A stretch of DNA of 64,000 bases from Chitinophaga pinensis (GTDB lineage: Bacteria; Pseudomonadota; Gammaproteobacteria; Burkholderiales; SG8-41). Positions 52,836 to 61,517 of the stretch are shown here, piece by piece. The notes below the pieces were generated by a model. The model did not search any database, had not been told where the DNA came from, and worked only from the letters and a program-made list of their open reading frames with translations. The first letter of the stretch is position 1. Each line of letters starts with the position of its first letter. The DNA lies in assembly GCA_943329075.2 (NCBI GenBank), contig CALQCM020000001.1, positions 1-64,000 on the forward strand, written 5' to 3'. A program made the position numbers and the translations under genes.

Positions 52836-54562
52836 TTGATAAATTTATTTTCGACACATCGTCAACGGCCGCGGATTTAGGAAAAAAGCTTAAGGAAGCG
52901 AATAGCGACAATATCCGATCCAATGCGAAGATCAAAATTTCAATTACGGTGTTAGCGAATTTCTCAACGCAATTTTTGGTTAATTCGATATATACCTGCC
53001 TGGCTTTCAATGACATTGACGCCGATATCTACGAGGCATCGTTCGATCAGTGGGAATTTGAACTCAATAACCCCGAAAGCGAAACATTTCGGCGCAGCTC
53101 GGACTTTACTCTGATCTTGCTGTCGTCCATACGCCTCGTTTCTGGCCCGAACCACGATGCGACTCAATTTTCCGAAAATCTTAAGCGCCTGCTGACACGC
53201 TACAAAAGGAAGAGCCGGAGCGAAATTGTCCTGGTCTTGCCTGAAAGCATCAGGGAAGGGTTTGATCAAACGTCGTTCTTTTATCGATCCGTCTCCGACT
53301 ACAGGAAAGCGTTGCAGAACAAACTTAATGGCTTTGCTCACTTTGTAGATATTGATCCCCTGATCATGGAATTTGGATTCCAAAAATGGCATCCCGCAAA
53401 ATTCCTGATGAGTGCAAAATTTTGCTGCCATCCCAATTGCTTCCCCCTTTACGGCAATTATCTCGCCAATTTCATACAAAGCCTGATCAGGAGACCGACC
53501 AGGCTGGTGATTATCGATTTGGACAATACGCTATGGCAGGGCGTGGTAGGCGAGTTGGGATGGCATGGCGTGGGCCTCGACCGGGATGCCGATGGATATC
53601 CGTATCTAATGCTGCAGAATTATTTATTAAGCCTAAAAAAGGCCGGTGTATTGCTTGCGATCTGCTCGAAAAATTCATTCCAGGACGCGAAAGATGTCTT
53701 CGATCACAGAAGGGAAATGATTTTGAAATTTGACGACTTTGTTGCCCACGAAATTAATTGGGCACCGAAGTCGGAAAATATCAAGAAGATACTGAACGAT
53801 TTAAACCTGACATCGACGGGCATAATGTTCCTCGATGACTCTAAATTCGAGCGTGAAGAAGTTAAGAGCGCACTGCCTGAGATTATCGTCCCCGATCTGC
53901 CGCAGGATGCGGCGGTCTGGTGTGAATATTTATCCCGCAGTGGCTATTTGACCATAGCAAAATTTAACGAGGAAGATCTGAACAAATCAGACATGTATAT
54001 TGCCGAAAAGAAAAGAAAAGAAGACGCATGGAAACATGCCGACTACTCCGAATTTCTAAGAAGCCTGGATTTGCAGATCACGGCGGAATCCGTAAACCCT
54101 CAAAATTTTGACAGGGTTTTCGAACTTATACACAAGACAAATCAGTTTAATCTGACCATGCGCAGGATTACCCGCGGCGAACTGGAAAGTCTCGCCGCCA
54201 GTGCAAACGCATTCTGCTATTGCTACCGCCTTAAAGACAAGTATAGCGACTACGGAATAATCTCCGTTTTCATCGCCAAGAAAGAATCCAAAGACTGGGA
54301 GATAAACACCTGGTTGATGTCTTGCCGCACTATAGGCAGAGGAGTGGAGGAGCGGATATTCGACAATTTTGTGTCGACAAAGCTGTCAGATGGCGACACT
54401 GTAACCGGAAAATATGTTGCGTCCGACAAAAATAAACTAGTGGAAAATCTACTCGGAAAAATTGGATTTACCGACGAATTAAAAACGGGTGCCCGAACAT
54501 TTACTGTCGGTAAATGCCAAAATCCGATGGCCGGCCATATTCGACTGAGTCAGTCGGTTTGA
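52832..54562 (+). CDS. FkbH-like HAD-IIIC protein
   Basis: FkbH-type enzymes load a three-carbon glyceryl unit derived from 1,3-bisphosphoglycerate onto an ACP with loss of phosphate. In 576 residues the HAD nucleophile motif is in LVIIDLDNTLWQGVVGE (D229, D231, T233). LLAICSKN and FLDDSKFEREEVKSALPE are further HAD-IIIC motifs. A C-terminal GNAT-like domain (about 400-560) contains KTNQFNLTMRRIT, the usual FkbH extension. With the ACP 1.5 kb upstream, glyceryl-ACP or a similar product is likely. Low GC supports lateral origin of the four-gene set. Confidence 0.8.
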   Translation: MIDKFIFDTSSTAADLGKKLKEANSDNIRSNAKIKISITVLANFSTQFLVNSIYTCLAFNDIDADIYEASFDQWEFELNNPESETFRRSSDFTLILLSSIRLVSGPNHDATQFSENLKRLLTRYKRKSRSEIVLVLPESIREGFDQTSFFYRSVSDYRKALQNKLNGFAHFVDIDPLIMEFGFQKWHPAKFLMSAKFCCHPNCFPLYGNYLANFIQSLIRRPTRLVIIDLDNTLWQGVVGELGWHGVGLDRDADGYPYLMLQNYLLSLKKAGVLLAICSKNSFQDAKDVFDHRREMILKFDDFVAHEINWAPKSENIKKILNDLNLTSTGIMFLDDSKFEREEVKSALPEIIVPDLPQDAAVWCEYLSRSGYLTIAKFNEEDLNKSDMYIAEKKRKEDAWKHADYSEFLRSLDLQITAESVNPQNFDRVFELIHKTNQFNLTMRRITRGELESLAASANAFCYCYRLKDKYSDYGIISVFIAKKESKDWEINTWLMSCRTIGRGVEERIFDNFVSTKLSDGDTVTGKYVASDKNKLVENLLGKIGFTDELKTGARTFTVGKCQNPMAGHIRLSQSV

Positions 54563-54722
54563 ACGTTCAATTATTCGCTTCCGCTTTTGTTTAATCCTGC
54601 AAACCGGGCAATGCACTCTGGAGCCATGGCCTGGAAATCCCAGGTCTTTCGGCTGGTGATCGGTGGACAACCTGCGCCGATTCTGGCCGCCTTTGCAAAA
54701 TTGCCGTTGATCTTTCCTGACG

Positions 54723-55343
54723 ATGCAGTTTATTCAGATGATTATTCGAGTCATTAATCGCATAGGAATCTGGCTGGACCGTCTGCGTTCCCAACCGTTG
54801 CGTTGGGCGCTAAAGGACTGCGGACGAAACGTTGTTCTCAAACGAGGCATAAAAATTACTCACCCCGCAAGCGTTTCGGTGGGTGACAACAGCTACCTCA
54901 GCGAATTCTGCTGGATCAGCATGCTGTCGGTTAACCGTCAGAACAATTCGCCTGACGTGGCATTGAAACCGACTGTCGTCATTGGAGACAACTGCTACAT
55001 CGGCCGCTTTGCAATGTTTGCCTGCATGGACGAAATCCGGCTCGGCAACGATGTCATGATTTCGGACCGGGTCTACATCGGCGATTGCAACCACGGCTAT
55101 TCGAATAGAGAACTGCCGATCAAGGACCAGTATATGTTCTCGCCCGGCCCGGTCAGCATCGGCGACGGCAGCTGGCTCGGGATCAACGTGGCGGTCATGC
55201 CCAATGTGAGCATCGGCAAGGGCTGCGTGATCGGCGCGAATTCGGTGGTGACGCGGGATGTGCCGGACTATCACATCGCAGCCGGTGCACCGGCACGGGT
55301 GATAAAAGCCGTTGACGAACGGGGCGGGATCAAGCCGCAATGA
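54723..55343 (+). CDS. Left-handed beta-helix O-acetyltransferase
   Basis: It is a CoA-dependent acyltransferase of the hexapeptide-repeat family, acetylating a sugar hydroxyl. The 206 residues show repeated hexads (ASVSVGDNSYLSEFCWI, VVIGDNCYIGRFAMF, IRLGNDVMISDRVYIGD) with the catalytic histidine in CNHGYSN and the closing IGANSVVTRDVPDYHIAAGA. It is typical of O-antigen acetyltransferases. The preceding 160-base gap carries only a short CCTGG/CCAGG hairpin and no clear promoter. Its acceptor is not known. Confidence 0.87.
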   Translation: MQFIQMIIRVINRIGIWLDRLRSQPLRWALKDCGRNVVLKRGIKITHPASVSVGDNSYLSEFCWISMLSVNRQNNSPDVALKPTVVIGDNCYIGRFAMFACMDEIRLGNDVMISDRVYIGDCNHGYSNRELPIKDQYMFSPGPVSIGDGSWLGINVAVMPNVSIGKGCVIGANSVVTRDVPDYHIAAGAPARVIKAVDERGGIKPQ

Positions 55344-55362
55344 TTACAAAAGGTGCGCCGCG

Positions 55363-56109
55363 TTGAGCCGCGACCCGACCCATATCCCCGGCTGGCGCGT
55401 GTTCTTCGACCCCGGATTTATTGCACGGCGGCGCCTGCAGCAGTCGGTGCGAGAACTGGTTGGCCGGCTGGGACTTGACGGCCGCGGCACCTGGCTCGAT
55501 ATCGGTTGCGGCGAGCGCCCCTACGAATCGATGTTTGCGGTCGAACGCTATATCGGTCTTGACGTGCCAGTCAGCGGGCACTCTGCCGACACCAAACGCC
55601 ATGATCTGCTGTTCGACGGCAACCGTCTGCCGGTGCGCTCGAATAGCGTCGAGGGCGTGCTTTGCACACAGGTTTTGGAACACACCTCCCGCCACGAATT
55701 ACTGCTGAGCGAAATCTGGCGCGTGCTGAAACCCGGTGGCCACCTTGTAATGACCGTGCCGTTCGCTTGGGAGGAGCATGAGAAGCCATACGACTTCTTC
55801 CGCTTCTCGGAACACGGGCTGCGCCATCTGCTCGGCCGCCGGAGATTCGAGATCGTCGCGCTGCAGAAAACCACCGGCAGCATCGAAGCGCTGGCCCAGC
55901 TCTGCTCGATTTACGTGTGCAATAACCTGCGGCTGCCGGTTCGCGGATTCGGCCGTTTGATGACGACGTTTGTGTGTGCGCCGATACAGATTATCGGACT
56001 AGTTGCGCAGATGATCCTGCCAGACGAACGCAATTTTTTCCTCGACCTCGCGGTACTTGCCCGCAAGGATGCGGGCGTTCATGCCGGGCACAAAGCTGAC
56101 GACAGGTAA
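55363..56109 (+). CDS. Class I SAM-dependent methyltransferase
   Basis: It is probably a glycan methyltransferase. SAM motif I is TWLDIGCGERPYESMF, the acidic loop is YIGLDVPVSGHSADT, and IWRVLKPGGHLVMTVPFAWE is typical of type 11 methyltransferases. The C-terminus has two hydrophobic stretches (about 205-235) that may contact the membrane. I chose TTG 55363, which has AAAGGTG about 8 bases upstream, giving 248 residues. An in-frame start at 55312 would overlap the acetyltransferase. The acceptor is unknown. Confidence 0.8.
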   Translation: MSRDPTHIPGWRVFFDPGFIARRRLQQSVRELVGRLGLDGRGTWLDIGCGERPYESMFAVERYIGLDVPVSGHSADTKRHDLLFDGNRLPVRSNSVEGVLCTQVLEHTSRHELLLSEIWRVLKPGGHLVMTVPFAWEEHEKPYDFFRFSEHGLRHLLGRRRFEIVALQKTTGSIEALAQLCSIYVCNNLRLPVRGFGRLMTTFVCAPIQIIGLVAQMILPDERNFFLDLAVLARKDAGVHAGHKADDR

Positions 56110-56178
56110 TATCGATTTCGTGATTTAGAAGTCACCGCCCAAAATACTCATGCGCCGATTTTCCTAAGGCCCTGCAAA

Positions 56179-57195
56179 TTGCAAAAAATACTCGTCACCG
56201 GCGGGGCCGGATATATCGGCTCGCAAATGACAAAGATGCTATTGGCCAACCAATATCAGGTCGTCATTCTTGACAACCTGTCGTCCGGGTCGATGAGTGC
56301 CGTTTTGGGCGGAGAATTTGTGCATGGCGACCTCGCAGACCAGCAACTGCTGGACGGTCTCTTTGCCGCTAACGATTTCGCCGGCATCATGCATTTCGCT
56401 TCGTTTATCAACGTCGGGGAATCGGTCGAGGAGCCGCTGAAGTACTACAGAAATAATTTTCAGAACACCCTCAATCTGCTCGATTGCATGGTCCGCCACA
56501 AAGCAAACAATTTCATTTTTTCATCGAGCGCCGCGATTTTCGGGAATCCGCTGCGGACACCAATTGACGAAACGCACCCTGTGGCGCCGATCAACCCGTA
56601 CGGGCACTCTAAATCAATGGTCGAAAACGTGCTGGCCGATTTCGATCGCGCTTATGGCCTCAAATCCGTGAGCCTGCGGTATTTCAATGCGGCAGGCGCC
56701 GATCCCGACGGCGACCTTGGTGAACGGCACGAGCCCGAAACACATCTGATTCCTTTGGTACTTCGAGCGGCATCGGGAAGATTGCCGAACCTGACGATCT
56801 TCGGCCAGGACTACGATACCCCCGACGGCACCTGCATTCGGGACTACGTGCACACCGTCGATCTGTGCCAGGCCCATTTGCTTGCGCTGGAATTTTTGTT
56901 TCAGGGCGGACTGAGCAGCGCATTCAACCTGGGCAACGGCGGCGGCTATTCGGTGCAGGAAGTGATCGGTCTGGCGGAATCCGTTACCGGGAAGAAAATT
57001 CCAACCCGTGGCGCGGCGCGGAGGCCGGGCGATCCGGCGCGACTGGTCGCCGACTCAAGTCTCATCGCAAGGACCCTGGGTTGGAAGTCGTGCTACGGAG
57101 ATCTGGCGACCATTGTTCGCCACGCGTGGGAGTGGGAACAGCGCATGTGCGGCGAAATAGGCCACATTGACGGCGCGTCCGCGCGCGCGGACTAG
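56179..57195 (+). CDS. galE: UDP-glucose 4-epimerase
   Basis: It interconverts UDP-glucose and UDP-galactose, or the N-acetyl forms. In 338 residues, QKILVTGGAGYIGSQMTKML is the NAD site, SSSAAIFGNP and YGHSK the catalytic residues, and LRYFNAAGADPDGDLGERHE and GTCIRDYVHTVDLCQAHLLA are GalE signatures. The start is TTG 56179 with TAAGG 9 bases upstream, and no ATG fits. It supplies a hexose for the repeat unit. Confidence 0.92.
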   Translation: MQKILVTGGAGYIGSQMTKMLLANQYQVVILDNLSSGSMSAVLGGEFVHGDLADQQLLDGLFAANDFAGIMHFASFINVGESVEEPLKYYRNNFQNTLNLLDCMVRHKANNFIFSSSAAIFGNPLRTPIDETHPVAPINPYGHSKSMVENVLADFDRAYGLKSVSLRYFNAAGADPDGDLGERHEPETHLIPLVLRAASGRLPNLTIFGQDYDTPDGTCIRDYVHTVDLCQAHLLALEFLFQGGLSSAFNLGNGGGYSVQEVIGLAESVTGKKIPTRGAARRPGDPARLVADSSLIARTLGWKSCYGDLATIVRHAWEWEQRMCGEIGHIDGASARAD

Positions 57196-57208
57196 AGGGG
57201 CCGGCAAG

Positions 57209-57970
57209 ATGACGGACGACATCTACAATGACGGCACCTATATCAGCCAAAATCCCTCTTTGCACGAAGAGGACAGCGAATATAAATTCGTCTACATAAA
57301 AACATTGCTGGAGGAAATGCGATTCGCGGGTGAAAAAATCAGCATTCTCGATGTCGGCGGCGGCTCCGGGATGCTCGGCCTCATGGTTTGCGAGTACTTT
57401 GCAGGGAAAGGCCTGAACGTCGCATTTACGGCGCTCGATCTGTCGAGCGACATGCTGGCGATCCAGAAAAAACAGAATCCTTACATCACGAGAACCGTGA
57501 ACCTGCCGCTTGAATCGTTGCGTGGCGAACGATTTGATTTGGCCCTGATGATCGATGTCATCGAGCACATCCCCGAAAAGGACATCGCGGCCCGCCAGCT
57601 AAACGGCCTTGCCCGTTATGTCATTTATAACATTCCGACCGAAATCAACCTGTTTGATCTGCTGCGGAATATTTATTTGAAAGGCAACTATTACAGACAG
57701 CAGACAGCATCCCTCGGGCACGTCCATTTTTTTTCCAAACCGTCGGCGTTGGATTTTATCCGCAGCCGCCACCGCCTGCTGAAATGGACGTTCCCCGATT
57801 ACTGCAGCCATGTCCTGACATCACCGCACGGCGACTACGAGGTGCAACGAAAAAACAGGCTCAGGTTCGCAGAACTTGTCGTGTCCAGGTTCATTTTCAA
57901 GTACTGCCGGTTTCTGGCCCCCTATCTTGTGCAGGGTTCTGTCTTTTGCCTCGCCGGCGGGACACAATGA
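57209..57970 (+). CDS. Class I SAM-dependent methyltransferase
   Basis: This SAM-dependent methyltransferase has 253 residues from ATG 57209, with GAGGGG upstream. DDIYNDGTYISQNPSLHEED precedes SAM motif I, ISILDVGGGSGMLGLMVCEY. FDLALMIDVIEHIPEKDI marks the acidic loop. The fold is that of ubiquinone/menaquinone-type and sugar methyltransferases. The N-terminal stretch resembles enzymes found beside glycosyltransferases. Its stop overlaps a 15-codon frame that leads to the GT4 gene. Confidence 0.8.
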   Translation: MTDDIYNDGTYISQNPSLHEEDSEYKFVYIKTLLEEMRFAGEKISILDVGGGSGMLGLMVCEYFAGKGLNVAFTALDLSSDMLAIQKKQNPYITRTVNLPLESLRGERFDLALMIDVIEHIPEKDIAARQLNGLARYVIYNIPTEINLFDLLRNIYLKGNYYRQQTASLGHVHFFSKPSALDFIRSRHRLLKWTFPDYCSHVLTSPHGDYEVQRKNRLRFAELVVSRFIFKYCRFLAPYLVQGSVFCLAGGTQ

Positions 57971-58014
57971 CGGCGTTCGTAATGCTTATCAAGAATGCCG
58001 GGGTCTCAAAATAA
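57967..58014 (+). other. 15-codon micro-ORF linking two genes by stop-start overlaps
   Basis: An ATG at 57967 overlaps the methyltransferase stop (ATGA) and the frame ends with TAA at 58012-58014, which overlaps the ATA at 58011 of the GT4 gene (ATAA). The peptide would be MTAFVMLIKNAGVSK. It may be a coupling relay that carries ribosomes to the GT4 start. Alternatively it is the true N-terminus of the GT4 protein with a frame error. There is no evidence of a functional peptide. Confidence 0.35.
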
Positions 58015-59207
58015 AAACGGCGATATTTTTTGTGGAAAACCACATCGCCGGCGGCAGCGACAAGTTGCTGCGCCTGTTGATGGAACATTTGCCGCAACTC
58101 AGAATTCATCTTTTCGTCAATCGATCCAACGACACCTCCATCCTGCTGGCGGAAAATCTGCCGCCGAATATCGAGGTGGTTTTCTACGATCTCGTTACCC
58201 TGGCCGAACTCGGGGAGTGCGCCCGGAAATACCGGGGTACTTTCGGCCACCCGTTCCTCAAGCTATTAAACGCGCTTGCAAGGTACCCCCTGCTTCTCTT
58301 TTCAATCGGGTATTTTTATCTGAAATTTCGCCACCTCAAGGCAGATCTTTTTCTGGCCAACAACGGCGGATATCCTGGCGGCGAATTTTGCAGGAGCGCC
58401 ACTATTGCGGCATCGCTTTCTCCTGGCACCAGTGTATTTCATCTTTTTCACAATATGCCAACGCCTTCGCGAATTGTTTTTGCACCCGCCGAGTGGCTTT
58501 ACGACAAAATCATTGACAAACGATGCCGAATGCTTTGCGTCTCAAATGCAACCGCAATTCAAATGAAGGCGGTAAGACACATTCGACAGGACATAAAGTG
58601 CATATATAACGGGCTGGGGTCACGCCCGCTCAAGAACTACCGGTCAGATACTCCATTGCGGTTGTTGAATGTCGGATATCTGGGGAATACAAAAAACCAG
58701 ACGATGATCCTGCGGGCGCTCGCCCTTGCGGCCAACGGGGGCGCAAAGAATATCGAGCTTTACCTCGTAGGCAAGGAAGGCGAAGCAGGATATGTCGATT
58801 CGCTCAAAAAACTTGCCGTCGAAATAGGCGTCGGTGGCCGGATCCACTTCGAAGGTTTTCAAAATGATCCATCGAAATATTATGATTTTTGCGATGCATT
58901 CGTTTTATCATCGATTGTCGAAAGCTTTCCGCTTGTGATATTGGAAGCGATGCGTGTGGGAATGCCCGTCGTCGCCACGCAGGTTGGGGGCGTGGACGAA
59001 CAGGTAGCGAATGGACTGAATGGCTTCGTCGTTCCGCTTAACGACGTGGAATCAATGGCGGGAAAATTCGTTTATTTTTATGAACACAGAAAAGAAATCG
59101 AAAACTTCGGCAGGCAGGGCCATGCAATGTTCAATAAAAAATTCCAGATCGGCGTCATGGTGAAGCAATATGCCGAACTGTTCGGCATTTCAAATGCATC
59201 ACGTTAA
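58011..59207 (+). CDS. GT4-family glycosyltransferase with apparent AUA start
   Basis: It is a GT-B retaining glycosyltransferase at the cytoplasmic face. KTAIFFVENHIAGGSDKLLR looks like the true N-terminal strand. VSNATAIQMKAVRH, LLNVGYLGNTKNQTMILRAL and SFPLVILEAMRVGMPVVATQ (the E-x7-E site) are GT4 hallmarks. In this frame no ATG, GTG or TTG lies between a TTG at 57927 (inside the previous gene) and the conserved start. ATA 58011 overlaps a TAA as ATAA, as in the gene at 41755. From ATA it encodes 398 residues. Confidence 0.82.
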   Translation: MKTAIFFVENHIAGGSDKLLRLLMEHLPQLRIHLFVNRSNDTSILLAENLPPNIEVVFYDLVTLAELGECARKYRGTFGHPFLKLLNALARYPLLLFSIGYFYLKFRHLKADLFLANNGGYPGGEFCRSATIAASLSPGTSVFHLFHNMPTPSRIVFAPAEWLYDKIIDKRCRMLCVSNATAIQMKAVRHIRQDIKCIYNGLGSRPLKNYRSDTPLRLLNVGYLGNTKNQTMILRALALAANGGAKNIELYLVGKEGEAGYVDSLKKLAVEIGVGGRIHFEGFQNDPSKYYDFCDAFVLSSIVESFPLVILEAMRVGMPVVATQVGGVDEQVANGLNGFVVPLNDVESMAGKFVYFYEHRKEIENFGRQGHAMFNKKFQIGVMVKQYAELFGISNASR

Positions 59208-59225
59208 ATCGATCCGGGGGTACAA

Positions 59226-60008
59226 TTGAAAGTCGTGATTCTCTGCGGCGGTTACGGCACCCGTATCCGCGACGTTGCCGACGATATTCCGAAACCGATG
59301 ATACCGATCGGCCGGTTTCCGATTCTTTGGCACATCATGAAGTACTACGCATCGTACGGACACAAGGAATTCGTCTTGTGTCTGGGCTACAAAAGTCAGT
59401 CGATCAAGGATTTTTTCCTGAATTACGAGGCTCATATCAAGGACTTCACGGTCGATCTCGGCGGGAAGACCCCGATTCGGTTTCACACTGAGCATGCCGA
59501 ATCGGACTGGCGGGTGACGCTTGCCGAAACCGGACTCAACGCAATGACCGGCGCGCGAATCCGCCGAATACAAAAATATGTCGGCGATGACGAAAACTTC
59601 ATGCTCACCTACGGCGATGGCGTCGGCGATATCGACCTCACGCGCCTGCTGGCTTTCCATGAGTCCCACGGCAAGGCATTGACCGTCACCGGCGTACGCC
59701 CGCCCGGGCGGTTCGGCGAGTTGCTGAACGACGCCAACGGCGCCGTCACCGAATTCAACGAAAAGCCGCAGGCGGCAGGCGGCCGGATCTCCGGCGGATT
59801 TTTTGTCTGCCGCAGGACAATTTTCGATTATCTCGAGGACCGTGATGATCTGGTGTTCGAGAAGGAACCGATGACAAAACTGGTGCGGGACGGGCAATTG
59901 ATGATGCATGAACATGACGGCTTCTGGCAGCCGATGGATACCCATCGCGAGTATCAACTGCTGAACGCACTCTATGACAGCGGCGACGCGCCATGGGTGA
60001 AGTGGTGA
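59226..60008 (+). CDS. rfbF: Glucose-1-phosphate cytidylyltransferase
   Basis: It makes CDP-glucose from glucose-1-phosphate and CTP, opening the CDP-6-deoxyhexose pathway. The 260-residue protein starts at TTG 59226 with GGGGG 6 bases before, as MKVVILCGGYGTRIRDVADD. IPKPMIPIGRFPILWHIMKY, LTYGDGVGDIDLTRLLAFHE and FNEKPQAAGGRISGGFFVC are diagnostic. It overlaps rfbG by 16 bases. The presence of rfbF and rfbG defines a third nucleotide pool (CDP) in the locus beside GDP and CMP. Confidence 0.95.
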   Translation: MKVVILCGGYGTRIRDVADDIPKPMIPIGRFPILWHIMKYYASYGHKEFVLCLGYKSQSIKDFFLNYEAHIKDFTVDLGGKTPIRFHTEHAESDWRVTLAETGLNAMTGARIRRIQKYVGDDENFMLTYGDGVGDIDLTRLLAFHESHGKALTVTGVRPPGRFGELLNDANGAVTEFNEKPQAAGGRISGGFFVCRRTIFDYLEDRDDLVFEKEPMTKLVRDGQLMMHEHDGFWQPMDTHREYQLLNALYDSGDAPWVKW

Positions 60009-61078
60009 ACGTTGCCAGACTTTCGGCGCTGCGCGGCAAGCGCGTGCTCGTCACCGGTCACACCGGGTTCAAGGGTTCCTGGCTGTGCGTGGCGTTAAAG
60101 GAACTTGGCGCCGACGTGACCGGATACGCGCTGCCGCCCGAGGGCGCCGATAGTCACTTCGAGCTGCTTGAACTGGAAAAGTCGATCCGCCACGTCGTCG
60201 CGGACATCCGGGACAGCGAAAAACTGCAAAGTGTCTTCGACGATACCAGGCCGGAGATCGTGTTTCATCTTGCCGCGCAGGCACTGGTTCGCCGTTCCTA
60301 CGATGAACCGAAACTGACTTTTGACACCAATGTCGCCGGCTCGGTCAATGTGCTTGAAGCTGTGCGCAACACCGCTTCGGTAAGGTCGTTCGTCTACATT
60401 ACTTCCGACAAGTGTTACGTTAACCGCGAATGGGCGTGGGGCTACCGGGAAAACGACGAACTGGGCGGTCACGATCCGTACAGTGCCTCCAAGGCCGCCG
60501 CCGAACTGGTTTTTTCGGCCTACCAGAATTCATTTTTTTCGCGTCGCGCGGAACTCGGCGCAGCGAGCACCCGCGCCGGCAACGTAATCGGCGGCGGCGA
60601 CTGGGCGCGTGACCGTATAGTGCCGGACTGCATCCGTTCGTTACAGGACAAAAAATCGATCGTCCTGCGCAGCCCCGAATCGACGCGTCCGTGGCAACAT
60701 GTGCTGGAACCACTGTCCGGTTATTTGCTGCTGGCGGCCCGCATGTGTGAAGACGCGAAGAACTATTCGAGCGCGTGGAATTTCGGCCCCCGCAGCAACG
60801 AAATTCGTACGGTTAAGGAGCTGGTAACCAAGATTGTCGAGCAGTGGGGCAGCGGGGAAATCGAGATCGATGCGCGTGCCCCGGCGTTTCACGAAGCAGG
60901 GCTGCTGCACCTGAACTGCGACAAGGCGCACCAGTTGCTGGGCTGGCATCCACGCTGGGACTTCGAGCAGACTGTCATACAAACCGTCCGCTGGTATTGC
61001 GAGATACTCGCCGGCACTCCGGCCCTGACGATAACGCGGCGGCAGATGCACGAGTTTTTTGGTGTGCGCGATGATTGA
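59993..61078 (+). CDS. rfbG: CDP-glucose 4,6-dehydratase
   Basis: It makes CDP-4-keto-6-deoxyglucose. The 361 residues carry KRVLVTGHTGFKGSWLCVAL (NAD site), FHLAAQALVRRSYDEPKLTF, YSASK and AASTRAGNVIGGGDWARDRI, all typical of RfbG. The ATG at 59993 overlaps rfbF. RfbH-type 3-dehydrase is not visible in the window, and the following genes instead suggest a 3,5-epimerase and a reductase. Confidence 0.94.
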   Translation: MGEVVNVARLSALRGKRVLVTGHTGFKGSWLCVALKELGADVTGYALPPEGADSHFELLELEKSIRHVVADIRDSEKLQSVFDDTRPEIVFHLAAQALVRRSYDEPKLTFDTNVAGSVNVLEAVRNTASVRSFVYITSDKCYVNREWAWGYRENDELGGHDPYSASKAAAELVFSAYQNSFFSRRAELGAASTRAGNVIGGGDWARDRIVPDCIRSLQDKKSIVLRSPESTRPWQHVLEPLSGYLLLAARMCEDAKNYSSAWNFGPRSNEIRTVKELVTKIVEQWGSGEIEIDARAPAFHEAGLLHLNCDKAHQLLGWHPRWDFEQTVIQTVRWYCEILAGTPALTITRRQMHEFFGVRDD

Positions 61079-61517
61079 AGGCGTCGTCGTCACGCCGCTG
61101 CGCCAGATTGAAGACACGCGCGGCAAGGTCATGCACATGCTGCGGCGCGATGCGCCCGTGTTCACCGAATTCGGCGAAATCTACTTTTCGACGGCAAACC
61201 GCGGGGCCGTTAAAGGCTGGAACCGCCACCGGCGCATGACCCTTAACTACGCCGTGCCGTACGGCCGCATCCTGCTGGTGCTGTTCGACGAACGCAGCGG
61301 CAGCGCCACGGCGGGCCGCTTTCAGGAAATCACACTCGGCGACAGTAATTACAGCCTTGTAAGCATTCCGCCCATGATCTGGACCGGCTTCAAGGGCCTC
61401 AGCGACGCCCCCGCAATGGTCGCAAACTGCGCATCACTGCCGCACGACCCGGACGAAGTCGAGCGACGCGCACTTGACGATACGTCCATACCTTACCGCT
61501 GGACGACAGTAAGTTAG
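61071..61517 (+). CDS. RmlC-like cupin (dTDP-4-dehydrorhamnose 3,5-epimerase family)
   Basis: It likely epimerises C3 and/or C5 of CDP-4-keto-6-deoxyglucose. The 148 residues form the RmlC cupin (VVVTPLRQIEDTRGKVMHML, FGEIYFSTANRGAVKGWNRH, YSLVSIPPMIWTGFKGLSDA). The usual GLHYQ element, which carries the catalytic histidine, is replaced by GWNRHRR, so activity may be changed. A histidine survives one position away. It overlaps rfbG by 8 bases and its TAG shares a base with the next GTG (TAGTG). Confidence 0.8.
   Translation: MIEGVVVTPLRQIEDTRGKVMHMLRRDAPVFTEFGEIYFSTANRGAVKGWNRHRRMTLNYAVPYGRILLVLFDERSGSATAGRFQEITLGDSNYSLVSIPPMIWTGFKGLSDAPAMVANCASLPHDPDEVERRALDDTSIPYRWTTVS

Noticed and set aside
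32684..57734. Runs of eight T bases at 32684-32691, 52491-52498 and 57727-57734 as phase-variable tracts
   Set aside because: Each encodes Phe-Phe in a conserved, intact frame, and there are only three in the window. No sign of switching is visible.
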